NCBI GenBank assembly: GCA_030432655.1
Contig: JAUILA010000037.1
Location: 1-36,934 of the forward strand
DNA length: 36,934 nt
DNA from: Bacteroidia bacterium
Lineage (GTDB): Bacteria; Bacteroidota; Bacteroidia; Cytophagales; Cyclobacteriaceae
Direction of reading: 5' to 3'
Shown here: in pieces, positions 36,114 to 36,934 of the stretch
Layout: every line of letters starts with the position of its first letter
Numbering within the stretch: the first letter of the stretch is position 1
The notes under the pieces: generated by a model
Told to the model about the DNA's origin: nothing
The model's input: the letters and a program-made list of their open reading frames with translations, nothing else
Database searches by the model: none
Made by a program: the position numbers and the translations under genes

Positions 36114-36268
36114 ATTGTCGGGCTTTGCCCGACGGCTTTGTCCGCTGAAGTAGTACGAAAGCGGAAGCCCGTTTACTACAGCAAGTGTTGAGATGATAGA
36201 AAATTTGGCATAAAAAAAGCCCTCCTTCGCCTTGCGGCTATGGAGGGCGAAGTCGGGGCGGCAGGATT
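36114..36268. repeat. Imperfect direct repeat, copy B
   Basis: Second copy of the repeat at 35936-36077, shifted by about 191 nt at the tRNA end. It is longer by about 14 nt because of an insertion near 36151 and has scattered substitutions in the left half. The right 60 nt (terminator and tRNA end) are identical. Copy B continues into the longer tRNA-Pro fragment (36253-36294). Confidence 0.8.
36212..36248 (-). terminator. Intrinsic terminator, copy B
   Basis: Same hairpin as copy A: GCCCTCC (36248-36242) and GGAGGGC (36225-36219) followed by seven T on the minus strand, 5 nt after the 3' end of the tRNA-Pro fragment. It is the original terminator of that tRNA gene. Confidence 0.75.
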
Positions 36269-36294
36269 CGAACCTGCGACCCCCTGCTCCCAAA
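36253..36294 (-). tRNA. 3' part of a tRNA-Pro(UGG) gene, broken in the anticodon loop (att site)
   Basis: The minus strand reads loop TTTGGGA (36294-36288, anticodon TGG at 36292-36290), GCAGG, variable loop GGGTC, T-arm GCAGG-TTCGAAT-CCTGC, acceptor strand CGCCCCG and discriminator A at 36253. This equals standard positions 32-73 of a tRNA-Pro. Upstream of the loop the sequence turns into an AT-rich stretch with no anticodon-stem, D-arm or acceptor partner, so the gene is only a 42-nt fragment. A truncated tyrosine recombinase lies 168 nt away. This is the expected picture of one end of an element integrated into a tRNA gene; the complete tRNA should be at the other end, outside the window. 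Confidence 0.85.
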
Positions 36295-36405
36295 TTTTAA
36301 AAACAGTGATTTCTATAATTTCAAAATATTTGGAAATTGCCCTTAAAATGACCTTATAAGGCGATTTAAGGCATTTTTAAGAACCGTTAAAATTCAATTA
36401 AATGT

Positions 36406-36450
36406 AAAAAAGTGTGCGCAAAGTGTGCGTAAAAATGCGCACACTTTTTT
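36406..36450. repeat. 15-bp perfect inverted repeat upstream of the recombinase
   Basis: AAAAAAGTGTGCGCA (36406-36420) and its exact complement TGCGCACACTTTTTT (36436-36450) flank a 15-nt spacer that repeats the AAGTGTGCG unit. It ends 12 nt before the recombinase ATG. To its left lie a 10-bp palindrome CCTTATAAGG (36352-36361) and two AAGGC units. These may be arm-type binding sites of the recombinase or an operator for its gene; the T run could also end transcription toward the gene. Confidence 0.7.
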
Positions 36451-36462
36451 GTAAATTCAGGA

Positions 36463-36855
36463 ATGACCAAGATTTCACTTACCCTGGATACGCGCAAAGC
36501 TTCTTACAATAAAGAGACAGATACATACCCGATTGTTATGCGGGTGTATCATGAAAAGCCCAGGATGATTCGATTACCCTATCGCACCTCAATTGCAGGA
36601 TGGCATGCTTCCGAATGCAGGTTGTTAAAATCCGCCAAAGCAAATCGTAATCAATCCTGCAATAGGATAAACCTCGAACTGAACAAGAAATTGCTTATGG
36701 CTCGTGATGCTTTGTCCGACCTCTTGAAAGAAATGCGACCATTTGATGTAGATGAACTTATGCATTATATCAATATCAGACTGTCTGGTGTAAGCAAAGA
36801 CTTGTACTATAATACTCCCCATAATCTAGACCAGTTGGGTGAGTTTCTTAGTTAA
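36463..36855 (+). CDS. Truncated tyrosine recombinase (N-terminal part only)
   Basis: 130 residues. The first 90 match the arm-type DNA-binding domain of Bacteroidota integrases (ISLTLDTRKASYNKETDTYPIVMRVY), followed by the start of the SAM-like core-binding domain (about 90-125). The protein ends at TAA 36855, before any catalytic domain (R-H-R-Y residues), whereas relatives have about 400 residues. I see no continuation in another frame within the last 80 nt. It is probably a remnant of the integrase of the element inserted at the tRNA-Pro, or a C-terminally lost copy. An AGGA element sits just before the ATG. Confidence 0.75.
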   Translation: MTKISLTLDTRKASYNKETDTYPIVMRVYHEKPRMIRLPYRTSIAGWHASECRLLKSAKANRNQSCNRINLELNKKLLMARDALSDLLKEMRPFDVDELMHYINIRLSGVSKDLYYNTPHNLDQLGEFLS

Positions 36856-36934
36856 TAATTCGATTCTATTTTCTTGTTGTTTCTTCATTGATTTCTGGTA
36901 GCGGACCCCAGGTATTTCCTTAAAGGTATGATGA
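36826..36934 (-). CDS. Possible C-terminal end of a gene entering from the right edge
   Basis: An open minus-strand frame of about 36 residues runs from the window edge to TAG at 36828-36826, ending EIPGVRYQKSMKKQQENRIE and then LLTKKLTQLV. The composition (Lys/Gln-rich helix at the end) looks like a real protein tail. It overlaps the 3' end of the truncated recombinase by 30 nt, which would fit a junction where another gene cut the recombinase. The fragment is too short to name. Confidence 0.3.
   Translation of the reverse strand, partial: HHTFKEIPGVRYQKSMKKQQENRIELLTKKLTQLV

Noticed and set aside
35985-36293. Minus-strand open frame across the tRNA end, repeats and terminators
   Set aside because: Its start (GRRFESCRP) is the well-known translation of a tRNA T-arm and acceptor; the rest is terminator and repeat sequence, so it is not a protein gene.
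1-36934. CRISPR arrays, rRNA genes, insertion-sequence transposases
   Set aside because: I looked for regularly spaced repeats, rRNA-like stretches and transposase motifs and saw none.

Overview
The window looks like chromosomal DNA from a member of the Bacteroidota; I cannot fix the order. The evidence is a small TonB-dependent receptor with an N-terminal carboxypeptidase-regulatory-like domain, a LytS-type kinase with a LytTR regulator, several lipoproteins, a golvesin-like C-terminal domain, few Shine-Dalgarno sites, and promoter candidates of the Bacteroidota type (TTTG, about 19-20 nt, TAnnTTTG).

Region 1 (1-12340, minus strand) is one long apparent operon of nine genes with gaps of at most about 47 nt. 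It starts with a YtrA-type module (ABC ATPase, ABC membrane protein, short GntR/YtrA regulator, small membrane-anchored beta-rich protein). It continues with a second ABC ATPase and a very large ABC permease fused to an M1-aminopeptidase-like ectodomain and a golvesin-like domain. It ends with a TolC-like channel, a lipoprotein adaptor and an RND pump that runs off the left edge. An inverted repeat directly behind a good promoter match upstream of the first gene is the probable YtrA operator, so one repressor may control envelope stress functions of three transporter types.

Region 2 (12456-19655, plus strand) holds an erythromycin-esterase-like protein fused to a carboxypeptidase-regulatory-like domain, a TonB-dependent receptor, a secreted helical protein, and a LytS/LytTR two-component pair. 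It is closed by a clear intrinsic terminator.

Region 3 (19788-24118) shows local gene decay. An intact PorT-like outer-membrane protein lies beside a frameshifted outer-membrane protein (minus strand) and a divergently oriented frameshifted MacB/FtsX-type permease (plus strand).

Region 4 (24229-34021, plus strand, visibly more AT-rich) has a glycogen-debranching-type enzyme. After it comes a tightly packed five-gene unit: GT4 glycosyltransferase, single-domain response regulator, SbnA-like PLP enzyme, FAD/NAD(P)-binding protein, and Y4yA-type fold-III PLP decarboxylase. The last three resemble a diamino-acid or siderophore-precursor pathway (SbnA and SbnH roles), with an unusual flavoprotein in place of SbnB and no siderophore synthetase in view. 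This is the best candidate here for an undescribed system. A DUF421/YetF membrane protein and a general-stress-type SDR follow.

Region 5 (34022-36934) holds an XRE-S24 regulator with a small downstream protein that resembles a histidine-kinase dimerisation hairpin whose acceptor His is replaced by Arg. A lipoprotein follows on the minus strand. At the right edge is an integration scar: the 3' part of a tRNA-Pro(UGG) broken exactly in the anticodon loop, an older imperfect duplicate of tRNA end plus terminator, and a truncated tyrosine recombinase behind a strong inverted repeat.
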